Shown here: one piece after another, positions 1 through 8,014 of the stretch
Layout: each line of letters starts with the position of its first letter
How positions within the stretch are numbered: the first letter of the stretch is position 1
DNA from: Kistimonas sp. bin40
GTDB taxonomy: Bacteria > Pseudomonadota > Gammaproteobacteria > Pseudomonadales > Endozoicomonadaceae
DNA: 64,000 nucleotides
NCBI GenBank assembly: GCA_002238585.1
Contig: MPMQ01000001.1
Coordinates: 1 to 64,000, forward strand
Direction of reading: 5' to 3'
Position numbers and translations under genes: made by a program
Notes under the pieces: generated by a model
What the model saw: the letters and a program-made list of their open reading frames with translations, nothing else
Databases searched by the model: none
What the model was told of the DNA's origin: nothing

Positions 1-47
1 AAGAACTGGAGCGCCGCCTGGAAATGGTTTTCGGCCCACTGCGTTAA
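1..47 (+). CDS. C-terminal end of a fifth exported kinase-like paralog (cut by window edge)
   Basis: The first bases read in frame as ELERRLEMVFGPLR followed by TAA at 45-47. This matches the C-terminal ends of the next four genes (for example TRRLGVVLGPLR and CRLERVFGSLR) and is followed by the same kind of hairpin region. I infer that the tandem array described below extends to the left of the window. Only 14 residues are visible, so nothing can be said about the rest of this copy. Confidence 0.75.
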   Translation, partial: ELERRLEMVFGPLR

Positions 48-71
48 CCTTTCCTGAATTTTCCTGAATAA

Positions 72-136
72 CGGCAGCTTGTCGCTCAGGCTCAAAGTAC
101 GCGCTTGTGCGCGTCGAGCCGGGCGGGTGGTGCTTT
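72..136 (+). terminator. Probable intrinsic terminator after the array's first (partial) gene
   Basis: An imperfect GC-rich stem (left arm ends in CAGGCTC, right arm starts GAGCCGGGCG) encloses a perfect inner hairpin ACGCGC/GCGCGT, and is followed by GCTTTTT. The same architecture follows the other array genes. Confidence 0.6.
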
Positions 137-187
137 TTCAATATTTCAATAAGGGTCCTTACTGTCACTCGGCCAGCCGCTGTGTTC

Positions 188-336
188 ACCGAGTCCCCTG
201 ATGTATCACCCAAACTCTCCGATCAGTCTGAACTTTCACCAAGCATCTGTTGCCTACCTCTATAAGGGCCTTATCCGGTGTGTGGCGAGGCTGTCGGAAC
301 ATCTGGGACAGGAATAGGGACAAAGAGATGGATACT
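188..336 (+). repeat. Leader of array gene 1, duplicated upstream of gene 2
   Basis: The segment shares long stretches with 1545-1704, including GATCAGTCTGAACTT, CATCTG and TCCGGTGTGT, up to the start codon. A weaker trace (GGTCAGTGTGAACT) is seen before gene 3 near 3234-3248. The duplication unit therefore contains the gene together with its 5' region, so the copies probably share promoter and regulation. No confident -35/-10 pair was identified. Confidence 0.6.
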
Positions 337-1422
337 ATGGACAAGAAAAGAGACAAGCCTGTAACAACGGGCCTGATGGGCTGGGTGACTGTGCTGGGGC
401 TGAGCTTTATGAGTATGCAAGCACCGGCTTTTGACACTGGCCAGATGGAGAATGTGATCACCGGCCACCTGGAGGAGGGGACCCCGCACGGTGCTGCTCA
501 TGAGTTGGTGCAAAAGCTGGGTTATGCAGAGTCTGGTCCCTGCACTCTTGTTTTGCTGGAAGGTGAGAATTCTGATCTTGCCTACCGTGAGTTGTTCAGG
601 GTTGAGTGTGGCGAGCAAAAATTGTTTTTGAAGTTCGATGACGAGCCTGTCGCTCAGGCGTTCCTCCTTGAGGCTCCCTTTTTCAAGAGCTCGCCGATGC
701 TGTCTGCTTCTATTGTGCAACCCCTCGCCGAGTTCTCTTTCAGGAGAGAAGGGAGAGGACTGGATACCAAAGAATATTGCAGTGCTTACCCATGGATTCC
801 GGGTGACACCCTGGAAGATCTATTGAATAAGGTGCGCGCGCCTGAACGGGAGGCAGAATATCTGACCGGCATCTATCGCCAACTGGGTAGGGTGCTCGGT
901 GAAATGCATAGTGCTGGATTGGTCGATGCCGACAAGCCGCTGCAGGAAATGGAGTCGTGTTTTCTCCACAGCGACCTGCACAGTGGCAATCTGAAAATTA
1001 CGCCGGATAACAAAATTGTCATTCTGGATATAGACAGTTTTACAACGCCGGAAGAGCCGGTGCCTGTTCAGGAGGCTTTTGTCGAGAATGTTCTCGGTTT
1101 GTTCGTTGCACCCAAGCTGAACTCCCCTCTTTTTGTGGATTCGCCCTCTGCTGTTGCCTGGCTGAGGGTGCTGCCGGATGCAGCAGAGGCATTGCTGACC
1201 TCTTACTGCCAAACCCTTGTGAAGGAAGACAAGGTCAGGGGGTGTGTGTCTCAGATAGCAGAGCAGGTGACTGAGGTGGTCTGGAGAAAGTACAACCGTG
1301 CCCTGGAAGAGTCTGAGCAGCAAAAGAAGACACAATCTGTTGACGAGCAAGAGACTGAACTCGCTGTTGGCAAAGATGAAATGGCGTGTCGATTGGAGAG
1401 GGTGTTTGGCTCATTGCGTTAA
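337..1422 (+). CDS. Exported APH/choline-kinase-like protein, array copy 1
   Basis: 361 residues. The start is the ATG at 337 (MDKKRDK), chosen because it aligns with the well-placed start of the next copy; the frame is open further upstream to 250. The N-terminus is a signal peptide: basic residues, a hydrophobic stretch and a possible cleavage after QAPA. The mature part has phosphotransferase landmarks: a lysine in LFLKF (about residue 99), a hinge-like YPWIPGDTLEDLL segment, a catalytic-loop motif HSDLHSGN (residues 211-218) and a metal-binding-like ILDIDSF (229-235). Cysteines in GPCTL, RVECG, SYCQT and RGCVS are conserved in all four copies and could form disulfides, in keeping with export. 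The family is that of aminoglycoside phosphotransferases, choline kinases and related small-molecule kinases; the substrate is unknown. Periplasmic ATP is scarce, so action outside the cell, perhaps in a host, is an inference. Confidence 0.7.
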   Translation: MDKKRDKPVTTGLMGWVTVLGLSFMSMQAPAFDTGQMENVITGHLEEGTPHGAAHELVQKLGYAESGPCTLVLLEGENSDLAYRELFRVECGEQKLFLKFDDEPVAQAFLLEAPFFKSSPMLSASIVQPLAEFSFRREGRGLDTKEYCSAYPWIPGDTLEDLLNKVRAPEREAEYLTGIYRQLGRVLGEMHSAGLVDADKPLQEMESCFLHSDLHSGNLKITPDNKIVILDIDSFTTPEEPVPVQEAFVENVLGLFVAPKLNSPLFVDSPSAVAWLRVLPDAAEALLTSYCQTLVKEDKVRGCVSQIAEQVTEVVWRKYNRALEESEQQKKTQSVDEQETELAVGKDEMACRLERVFGSLR

Positions 1423-1437
1423 ACCTTTGTCTTGAGT

Positions 1438-1512
1438 AACGGCGGCTATCCGATCATGTTCGAAGAACAGCCTTGTGTGTTTCGAACCGGTCGGAGGCTG
1501 CTTGACTTTCAA
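1438..1512 (+). terminator. Probable terminator between array copies 1 and 2
   Basis: The arms CGGCGGCTATCCGATC...TTCGAA and TTCGAACCGGTCGGAGGCTG form a long imperfect hairpin. The following tract is only weakly T-rich (TTGACTTTC), so terminator strength is uncertain. Confidence 0.45.
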
Positions 1513-1544
1513 TGACAGTCCTCATCACCCCTTGTGCTCATCAG

Positions 1545-1704
1545 AGCCTCCTCTGTAGTCATCCCACCTCTCTGATCAGTCTGAACTTCCACCAGGCATC
1601 TGCTGTCCAATCCTGTATGGGAGCCTCGTCCAGGAGCCTCGTCCGGTGTGTAGCGAACCTGTCGGGAAACCTGGGTCAAAAGTAGCGACAAGGAGGTCGA
1701 TGCT
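1545..1704 (+). repeat. Leader of array gene 2, duplicate of 188-336
   Basis: This is the counterpart of the gene 1 leader. It also holds a local tandem duplication of GGAGCCTCGTCC at about 1620-1644 that is absent from the gene 1 leader. The consensus Shine-Dalgarno AGGAGG at 1691-1696 lies 8 bases before the ATG at 1705 and fixes the start for this gene and, by alignment, for copy 1. Confidence 0.6.
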
Positions 1705-2859
1705 ATGGACAAGAGAAGAGAAAAGCTTGCAACAACAGCCATGGTGAACTGGGTGGCCGTGCTTGGGCTGAGCCTGCTGAGCATACAAGCACCGGCTCAG
1801 AGCACTGACCAGCTGGAGAAACCGGCTTTGATCACTGGCCAGCTGGAGAAGGGCACCCCGCAGGATGCGGCCCGGGAGCTGGTGGAAAAGCTGGGTTATG
1901 CGCAGTCCGCCCCCTGCAAGCTTGTGTTCCTGAGGGACGAGAATCCTGATCTTGCCTTCGGTGAGTTTTTCCGAGCCGAGTGTGGCGAGAAAGAACTGTT
2001 TCTGAAATTCTCTGACAAGCCTATAGCGCAGTCGTTTCTTCCGACCATGGCGTTTCTGGAAAGTGAGCCGGAGCTGTCTGCTTCTATTTTGCAACCCCTC
2101 GCTGAGTTTTCTTTCAAGAGGAAAGGAGGAAAACAAGACGCTGAAGAATATTGCAGCGCCTACCCCTGGGTTGCTGGTGACACCCTGGAAGCCCTGCTGG
2201 ACAAGGTGGATGACCCCGAGCAGGAGGCTGAGTATCTGACAGGCGTTTATCGCCAGCTGGGCAAGCTTCTCGCTGAAATGCACGGTGCAGGTCTGGTCAA
2301 TGCAGACAAGCCGCTGGCGGAGTGGAAGTCGCACCTGGTTCAGAGGGATCTGCACAGCCGTAATCTGAAAATCACGCCGGACAAGCGAATTGTCATTCTG
2401 GATATAGACAGTTTTGCCTCTCAAAGAGAGCCGGCGCCTGTCCAGAAGACGTTTGTCCTGGATGTGGTCAGGCTGGTCTTTGCCGGTGGGAAAAAGGAAG
2501 AGCCTATTTTTGAGGACTTGCCCTCTGCCCAGCCGTGGATGGCAGTACTCCCAGGCGTTGCCGAGGCAATGGTCACTTCTTACTGTCAGACTCTCGTGGG
2601 GGAAGACAAGGCGGTGGCTTGTGTCTCTCAGGTGGCAAACCTGGTGCATCATCTGCTTTGGAAATTGCATAAACGGGAGTATGTGGATTTCGAGGAAGGC
2701 GAGGAAGGCGAGGAAGGAGAGGAAGATGAGGAAGATGAGGAAGATGAGGAAGATGAGGAAGACACGATGTCATCTGGTGACGAAGAAGGGACTGGCTCCT
2801 CTGTTAGCGATGAAGAAATGACGCGCCGACTGGGTGTTGTCCTGGGCCCACTGCGCTGA
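1705..2859 (+). CDS. Exported APH/choline-kinase-like protein, array copy 2, with acidic tail
   Basis: 384 residues. The start is supported by AGGAGG 8 bases upstream. The signal peptide runs MDKRREK..., a hydrophobic core and IQAPAQS. Kinase landmarks are LFLKF with lysine at about 101, YPWVAGDTLEALL, QRDLHSRN (catalytic-loop aspartate at about 215) and ILDIDSF. The histidine of the usual HxD is replaced by glutamine here, which need not abolish activity because many kinases have a different residue at that place. The four family cysteines are kept (APCKL, RAECG, SYCQT, VACVS). Before the conserved C-terminal end there is a run of Glu/Gly/Asp encoded by a 9-bp repeat; the other copies lack it. 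It is very similar to copy 1, which suggests a recent duplication. Substrate and target compartment are unknown. Confidence 0.7.
   Translation: MDKRREKLATTAMVNWVAVLGLSLLSIQAPAQSTDQLEKPALITGQLEKGTPQDAARELVEKLGYAQSAPCKLVFLRDENPDLAFGEFFRAECGEKELFLKFSDKPIAQSFLPTMAFLESEPELSASILQPLAEFSFKRKGGKQDAEEYCSAYPWVAGDTLEALLDKVDDPEQEAEYLTGVYRQLGKLLAEMHGAGLVNADKPLAEWKSHLVQRDLHSRNLKITPDKRIVILDIDSFASQREPAPVQKTFVLDVVRLVFAGGKKEEPIFEDLPSAQPWMAVLPGVAEAMVTSYCQTLVGEDKAVACVSQVANLVHHLLWKLHKREYVDFEEGEEGEEGEEDEEDEEDEEDEEDTMSSGDEEGTGSSVSDEEMTRRLGVVLGPLR
2692..2763 (+). repeat. In-frame 9-bp coding repeat (8 units, acidic tract)
   Basis: Eight units of GAGGAAGRH (GAGGAAGGC, then GAGGAAGAT, then GAGGAAGAC) encode Glu-Glu-Gly and Glu-Glu-Asp triplets. 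The repeat is absent from the paralogs, so it arose after the gene duplication. Confidence 0.9.
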
Positions 2860-2881
2860 ATCTTTTCTGAAGTGAAGGCCG

Positions 2882-2942
2882 CCGCCCGACTGGCTCGAAT
2901 CACGCTCTTGCGCGATACGGGCCGGTCGGGCGGTGTTGTTTT
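2882..2942 (+). terminator. Strong intrinsic terminator after array copy 2
   Basis: The stem CCGCCCGACTGGCTCG (2882-2897) pairs with CGGGCCGGTCGGGCGG (2918-2933) with only G-T wobbles as mismatches. A smaller hairpin lies in the loop, and TGTTGTTTT follows. Confidence 0.8.
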
Positions 2943-3318
2943 CGATGGCAACTCGGCCGGGCAATCAGCCGACTTCTGTGCTTGTTGCATCCCCTCTTTA
3001 TCTATCCAGCCCAACAGAATCCTGCCATCGCAGATGCTGCTGCCTGCCTGACGCCAGTCCCCGTGTTCTTTCGCTCACAAAAGGTGGGGGAAGCCTGGCA
3101 GGTCATCGGACACTTACAGAGCTCTGTCGTTTCGGCTTGAGGGCTGAGGGTGTCACCCCAGGGCGGCTTTGGAACAGAACCTGATGCGGTTCGGCACGCC
3201 ATCTCTCGCACAAATCTGACGCTTCTGACGTTCTGGTCAGTGTGAACTCTTGTCAGTCATTTATTGTCCCGGGTGAGAGAACTGTGCGATCCCGTGTGCC
3301 GGGGCCAAATAAAACAGC
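2943..3318. other. Gene-free stretch before array copy 3
   Basis: No coding sequence was recognised. The last 90 bases hold a diverged remnant of the array leader (GGTCAGTGTGAACT). The Shine-Dalgarno of copy 3 is weak. Confidence 0.5.
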
Positions 3319-4383
3319 ATGAAAAACCGAGGTGAAACAAGAGTGGAAAAGCCAGGAAGACAGCTTGTCAGAGCTGCCGTTACGACCTGGACAGTCTGTA
3401 TTGTTATGGGAGTGCTGAGCATGCCAGTGCCAGCCTTCAAGACTGGCGAGCTGGAGGCGACCACCCCCGAGGAAGCGGCTTACGCGGTGCTTGATGAACT
3501 GACGCAGTCTGCTGTTTGCAACCTGTCCTCGTTAGATACTGAGCTTGATCATCTTCGTAAAGAGAATTATTTCAAGGCGGAATGCGTCGGTGGGAAATTC
3601 TTTTTAAAGCTTGCCAACGAGCCGATTGCCAAGCGGTTCTTGCCTGTTATGCAGCGGGTGAAAGACTGGCCACTGCTGTCTGACTCCATCCTGCTCCCCA
3701 TTGCCGAATTTTCTTTCTGGAGGGTTTTGTACCATCCAGATTTTCCGATCAAAGTGTTCTACGGTGTGTATCCATGGATAGAGGGTCCCACCCTGGGAAG
3801 CCTGCTGTACAACATGCGTCCGTCCAGGGTGGAAGACGTGGAACGTTTGAAAGACATCTATCGCCAGCTGGGCACACTGCTTGGCACCCTGCATAGTGCC
3901 GGGCTGTTGGAGCCAGGCCTGCCGGTGCAGCAACTCTACTCACGCCTTGCCCACAATGACTTGCACCGACATAACCTGATAGTGACGCCAGAGAAGGGGC
4001 TTGTCATTCTGGATATAGACAGTTTCTCACCACCAGAGCAGCCGCGGTCTGTGGCGAACACCTTTGTCGCCAATGCGGTGCGTCTCCTCTTTTTGCATGC
4101 TCATGATGCTGGTTTCTTTAAAGGTTCGCCCTTCGGTGCGGTCTGGGTGGCGGTGCAGCCGTATGCCGCGCTGGAACTCTTCACCTCTTACTGTCAGACG
4201 CTCATGGGCGAAGACAAGGCGATGCCCTGCGTCTTTGCGCTGATAGAGCACATGACCGGGAAGCGGGAGCTGTGCGACGACTGGCGCTCCTCACCATGGG
4301 CTGAGCAGACTGAGCTTATGCTGCCTGTTGACAAGGAAGAGGCCTTGCGCCGATTGAAGAATGCGTTCGCGCTGCGACGCTGA
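3319..4383 (+). CDS. Exported APH/choline-kinase-like protein, array copy 3
   Basis: 354 residues, more diverged than copies 1 and 2. The start MKNRGETR gives a basic n-region, then a hydrophobic segment ending MPVPAF, as expected for a signal peptide. Landmarks are FFLKL (lysine about 97), YPWIEGPTLGSLL, HNDLHRHN (aspartate about 214) and ILDIDSF. The family cysteines are present (AVCNL, KAECV, SYCQT, MPCVF). The end ALRRLKNAFALRR corresponds to the C-terminal motif of the other copies. The Shine-Dalgarno is poor and internal starts cannot be excluded, but the signal peptide favours this start. Function is inferred only from the fold-level motifs. Confidence 0.65.
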   Translation: MKNRGETRVEKPGRQLVRAAVTTWTVCIVMGVLSMPVPAFKTGELEATTPEEAAYAVLDELTQSAVCNLSSLDTELDHLRKENYFKAECVGGKFFLKLANEPIAKRFLPVMQRVKDWPLLSDSILLPIAEFSFWRVLYHPDFPIKVFYGVYPWIEGPTLGSLLYNMRPSRVEDVERLKDIYRQLGTLLGTLHSAGLLEPGLPVQQLYSRLAHNDLHRHNLIVTPEKGLVILDIDSFSPPEQPRSVANTFVANAVRLLFLHAHDAGFFKGSPFGAVWVAVQPYAALELFTSYCQTLMGEDKAMPCVFALIEHMTGKRELCDDWRSSPWAEQTELMLPVDKEEALRRLKNAFALRR

Positions 4384-4395
4384 ACTCTGCTGTGT

Positions 4396-4468
4396 AACGG
4401 CTGCGGTCCGGGCAGACTCGCGCAAGATCCCGGTGGTATGCGAGCCCGTCGGGCAGTTCCGGTTTTTT
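4396..4468 (+). terminator. Probable intrinsic terminator after array copy 3
   Basis: The arms around ACTCGC and GCGAGCCCGTCGGGC form a GC-rich imperfect stem followed by GGTTTTTT (T run at 4463-4468). Confidence 0.6.
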
Positions 4469-4851
4469 GATCCTCAGTCAGGCCTTGCATGGGGTGCAGT
4501 GGCTCTTACAGGGCTGTGACAGCCCCTCTTCTCTTCCTGCCATTCCTGCCATGTCATTCCTGCCGTCTACCTGGGTGGCGGCCCTCTCCGGTTTGTTTTT
4601 TTGGGGCTGTTTTGTTTTTAGGGAGATGTGCGGACAAGACGCCGGACCCGCTGGCAGCGCAAAACTGCAGCAGCATTCCCTCATGATGTGATGGGAGCCC
4701 CCGGGATACCGGAGGCAGAACATCCGGATTGAAAGCGGAATTTCCACAGTGGCTATTTTCTGGCTGCGTGAACCTTTATCAGGCATCGGTGTCTCATCAG
4801 GAGGGACTCAGGCCGTTGTGTGTGATGGGGCCTGAGTGAGATTTGTAACCA
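4469..4851. other. Gene-free stretch before array copy 4
   Basis: No gene, repeat or clear promoter was recognised. Short open frames here have no supporting features. Confidence 0.5.
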
Positions 4852-6024
4852 ATGATGTGTAAGAGGTGTAACTTGAAGAACAAGAGGAGAAGAATACCTG
4901 TAGTGGGTGGCATGACAAGCTGGGCGGCCCTGCTTGGTCTGGTCTGGATGAGTATGCCAGTGTCAGCTTTTACCACAGGCGAGCTGGAGGCGACCAACGC
5001 TGTGGACGCGGCTTTCGAGCTGGTTGACAAACTGGGCTATACGCAGTCCGGCACTTGCGAGCTGGCCGCCCTGAACAGTGAAAGCAATCATATTGCCAAA
5101 GGGCGTTTTTTCACGGCGCAATGCCCCGGAGGCAGGCTGTTTTTGAAGGTTGACGGTCAGTCTCACGCTGAGATTTTCGACGCCGTTATCCAGCTCCAGG
5201 AGAAAATGCCGACGCTGTCCGGGTCGATTTTGCAGCCCCTGGCTGAGTTTTCCTTCAGGAAAGGAGGCGGACAGCTTGGGCACCTGATACCCAGAGACTA
5301 TTACAGCGCTTACCGCTGGGTTGAGGGTGTCACCCTGGGAGACTTGCTACAGAACATGCACCAATCCGGCTTCGATGCCGGGCGTCTGGCGGGGCTTTAT
5401 CGACAGCTGGGCAGGCTGGTCGGTGCTATGCACCGTGCAGGGCTGACAGAGGCAAACAAACCTTTGCAGCAACTGCGATCGCGCCAGGTGCACAGCGACC
5501 TGCACCCCCGTAACCTGATGGTGACGGAGAATGATGCCCTGGTCATTCTGGATGTAGACAGTTTCCCCGCGCAAGGGGAAGAGGCGTTTGTGCATCAAGC
5601 TGTGGTCAGGGACTTTCCGGATTTTCTCCTGTTACGTGGCCATTTCGTGCTTGACTCTCCCCTGTCTGAGACTCTGTTGGCAATGTTGCCTGAGGTCAGT
5701 GAGGCCCTTCTGGGCGCCTACTGTCAGAGCCTTCTGGGTGACGACAAGGCAGCAGCCTGTATGTCTGAAATCCGGGAGCTGCTGATTGAAGATGCTTATC
5801 GCTACTATGAGCTGGTGGTGAAGTATCCGAGGCTGTTCGAGAAAATGGCGGAGAAATACCCGAAGCTGTATGGATGCCTCCGGGAGTCAGGAGCCGAGCG
5901 GGGACGGCCGGTTATTCCGGTTATTGTTGACAGGGACGAGCTGGATCGCAGGTTGGACGCTGTGTTCGGCCCGGCGTTCGCTGGTGTGTGTGCGGCGCAC
6001 TCCCCGGTCAGGCTGGGCGGCTGA
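4852..6024 (+). CDS. Exported APH/choline-kinase-like protein, array copy 4
   Basis: 390 residues from the ATG at 4852. An in-frame TTG at 4873, preceded by AAGAGGTG, would give a start MKNKRRR that aligns better with copy 3 and may be the true one. The signal peptide ends near MPVSAF. Landmarks are LFLKV (lysine about 99), YRWVEGVTLGDLL, HSDLHPRN (aspartate about 216) and ILDVDSF. The conserved cysteines are GTCEL, TAQCP, AYCQS and AACMS. The C-terminus is about 30 residues longer than in the other copies, with an insert rich in Lys/Tyr/Pro. No terminator was identified before the convergent ankyrin gene. Confidence 0.65.
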   Translation: MMCKRCNLKNKRRRIPVVGGMTSWAALLGLVWMSMPVSAFTTGELEATNAVDAAFELVDKLGYTQSGTCELAALNSESNHIAKGRFFTAQCPGGRLFLKVDGQSHAEIFDAVIQLQEKMPTLSGSILQPLAEFSFRKGGGQLGHLIPRDYYSAYRWVEGVTLGDLLQNMHQSGFDAGRLAGLYRQLGRLVGAMHRAGLTEANKPLQQLRSRQVHSDLHPRNLMVTENDALVILDVDSFPAQGEEAFVHQAVVRDFPDFLLLRGHFVLDSPLSETLLAMLPEVSEALLGAYCQSLLGDDKAAACMSEIRELLIEDAYRYYELVVKYPRLFEKMAEKYPKLYGCLRESGAERGRPVIPVIVDRDELDRRLDAVFGPAFAGVCAAHSPVRLGG

Positions 6025-6145
6025 GGTTACGAAAGCGTCAGCTGCTTGCATGCACAGGGACACAACTCAGGGCCAAGGCCCGGGCCGCCTGGGAGAGGAG
6101 GTCCTCCCGGCGGCTGCCATAGCGGGCTGTTGCTCATCCTGCTGT

Positions 6146-7573
6146 TCAGGCACAGTTTTCCGGAGACGGCCCCCTTTGTCGCGCCAGCTGCTGTTCAACA
6201 AGGGTTTTCAGCCGCGCTCTATTTTCGTCGAATCTGGCCATTGAGCACTCCGGCACTCCCGGCCTGTTCAGGATGGCCGACACACTCAGATACTGGTCGA
6301 TGTCATAGCCGCAGTCTACCACCTCACGCTCCACAGACATTGTCGACAGACGACATCCCGCCGCTATCAAAGTGTGTATTGTATCGTCTGGATAGTCGTC
6401 GACCGTCAGGAATTTAAGGACTGCTGTCGCCAAAGGCGACCCATCCTCAGTTTTAGAATAGAGATTCCTTTTGATCGCAGGGTGTTGCAGCAGTTTACGT
6501 GCGAACATTTCGCCATCGGGCATGCTTGCGGCAATGTGCAGGACACTCGTTGAGCGGGGCGAGCCATCTCGAGTACAGTTGGGATCAATATTGGGGTGAC
6601 TCAGCAAGGCTTCCATTTTCTGTAGTCTGTTTTTTACGCTGGGCTGCATACAGGCTATCAGGGCAGGTTCGTACGGGCCGGCGTGTTGGTTGGGATCGGC
6701 ACCGAGCTCAAGCAGAGTCTGTAGGATACTGGCATCGGGTGTTGCTGTGACGGCGTAGTACAGCGGAGAAATGCCTTCCGGCCTGACAGCGAACACATCG
6801 GCGGCCAACACCAACCTTTGCCAGAGGGGGGGGAATTGTTCGTAGAAGAAGCGGCTCTGGAACAGGTTCTGGCCATTTTGGTCTTTCAGTCTGTGCTCGA
6901 CCGTCTCGCCCGCTTTCTGGACCAGCTGCAGCCCCTTGAGCATGACAAATGCCATAGGCACACTGCGCCAAGCCAGGCAAGCGCCCTTGAGCAGAGTGAC
7001 GACAGCCGTATCCTCTTGCTGCTCTGCCTTTTCTCTGTGCAGGAGTTGGCGTACAAATGCCTCTGGATCGTCCCATGCCACACCTGCAACAAGCCGCCTC
7101 AGATCATGTTCGGTTATCTCATGACGATCACCTGCCTCTGTCTCGTCCCCGCTACGCAGGGAATCAAGCAGATCTTCATCGTCTTTTCCCAGTTGGCAGG
7201 AAAGGCAGTGGATAGCTTGGCCCAGACCTTTTTTTTCAGTATCCGGTAGCGGCCCCCAGTCTTCACTTGTGGCGTATCTCCTTAAGGCCACGTATGTGAT
7301 CATGTCTCGTGCAGCGCTTCCATTGGAAAAACTGTGGCGCAGATTGAACAAATCAGGGCCTGAGAGGTCGCGGGCAAGGGTGTCCGCGACAGGCAGCATA
7401 GCCAAGGTCCTGTTCAGTGTGCGGACGTCTACCGCGCAAGGCATTTTCGGCGAAACGCAGGCGGCGGGGAGCAGGTCAACGCAGTGGGCTTCTCGCTTCG
7501 CTGAGGCCGTAGCCGATGGATTTAAACTCCAGCCCAGGTGCCGTCCTGTCGGTACAAGGTTCAGTGATTCCAT
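6146..7573 (-). CDS. Ankyrin-repeat protein with F-box-like N-terminal segment
   Basis: 475 residues; ATG preceded by AGGGAATGAAAT. The C-terminal half carries several ankyrin-type repeats, for example GISPLYYAV...LLELGADPNQ, ALIACMQP...LLSHPNIDPN, TSVLHIAAS...LLQHPAI and ATAVLKFL...TLIAAGCRL. Near residues 55-90 the stretch LPVADTLARDLSGPDLFNLR resembles an F-box (LP, then a DL-x-NLR helix). Proteins combining F-box and ankyrin repeats are known as Legionella effectors that recruit host ubiquitin ligase. That parallel is an inference; the F-box match is weak and the central part is unassigned. No signal peptide is seen. The gene converges on the kinase-like array and is divergent from the giant gene, with 441 bases between them. 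Confidence 0.65.
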   Translation of the reverse strand: MESLNLVPTGRHLGWSLNPSATASAKREAHCVDLLPAACVSPKMPCAVDVRTLNRTLAMLPVADTLARDLSGPDLFNLRHSFSNGSAARDMITYVALRRYATSEDWGPLPDTEKKGLGQAIHCLSCQLGKDDEDLLDSLRSGDETEAGDRHEITEHDLRRLVAGVAWDDPEAFVRQLLHREKAEQQEDTAVVTLLKGACLAWRSVPMAFVMLKGLQLVQKAGETVEHRLKDQNGQNLFQSRFFYEQFPPLWQRLVLAADVFAVRPEGISPLYYAVTATPDASILQTLLELGADPNQHAGPYEPALIACMQPSVKNRLQKMEALLSHPNIDPNCTRDGSPRSTSVLHIAASMPDGEMFARKLLQHPAIKRNLYSKTEDGSPLATAVLKFLTVDDYPDDTIHTLIAAGCRLSTMSVEREVVDCGYDIDQYLSVSAILNRPGVPECSMARFDENRARLKTLVEQQLARQRGPSPENCA

Positions 7574-8014
7574 ATTTCATTCCCTGTTTTGATTGTTGTG
7601 ACGGAGCAGTTATTACGGAGAGCGCAGCCTCCATTTTCCTCAACCCCGTACAGAGATGGACCTTCATCCTCTCCAGAAGTTCTGTACAGACTGCCGACTT
7701 GACCAGATGATCTGAGCCGTTTCTCAAGCTGCCGCTGGCTGTGTCACTCCTGTTCGGTGGTTTTATGCGTAGCGAGCAAGAGAACTGATTTGTGTTGTGG
7801 CAGCAATCGGAGCATGTCTGTGTCAGAAGGCTGCTGAACGTATTATGGAGGGCTCGGTGCATTCACTGCCTGCGACTTGTACGGCACGAAAGAAGAGATA
7901 AAAACGGGGTTGGTCAGTATGCCTGACAATCCTGTCAGGCGGTGGAACGGATATTCTGTGCCGCTTTTGTGTTCGAACAGGGATTAATCATAAATAGAGC
8001 AGCATTGGTCTGAT
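7574..8014. other. Divergent intergenic region between ankyrin gene and giant gene
   Basis: This stretch has no recognisable gene. It must contain the promoters of both divergent genes, but no convincing consensus was seen. Confidence 0.5.
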
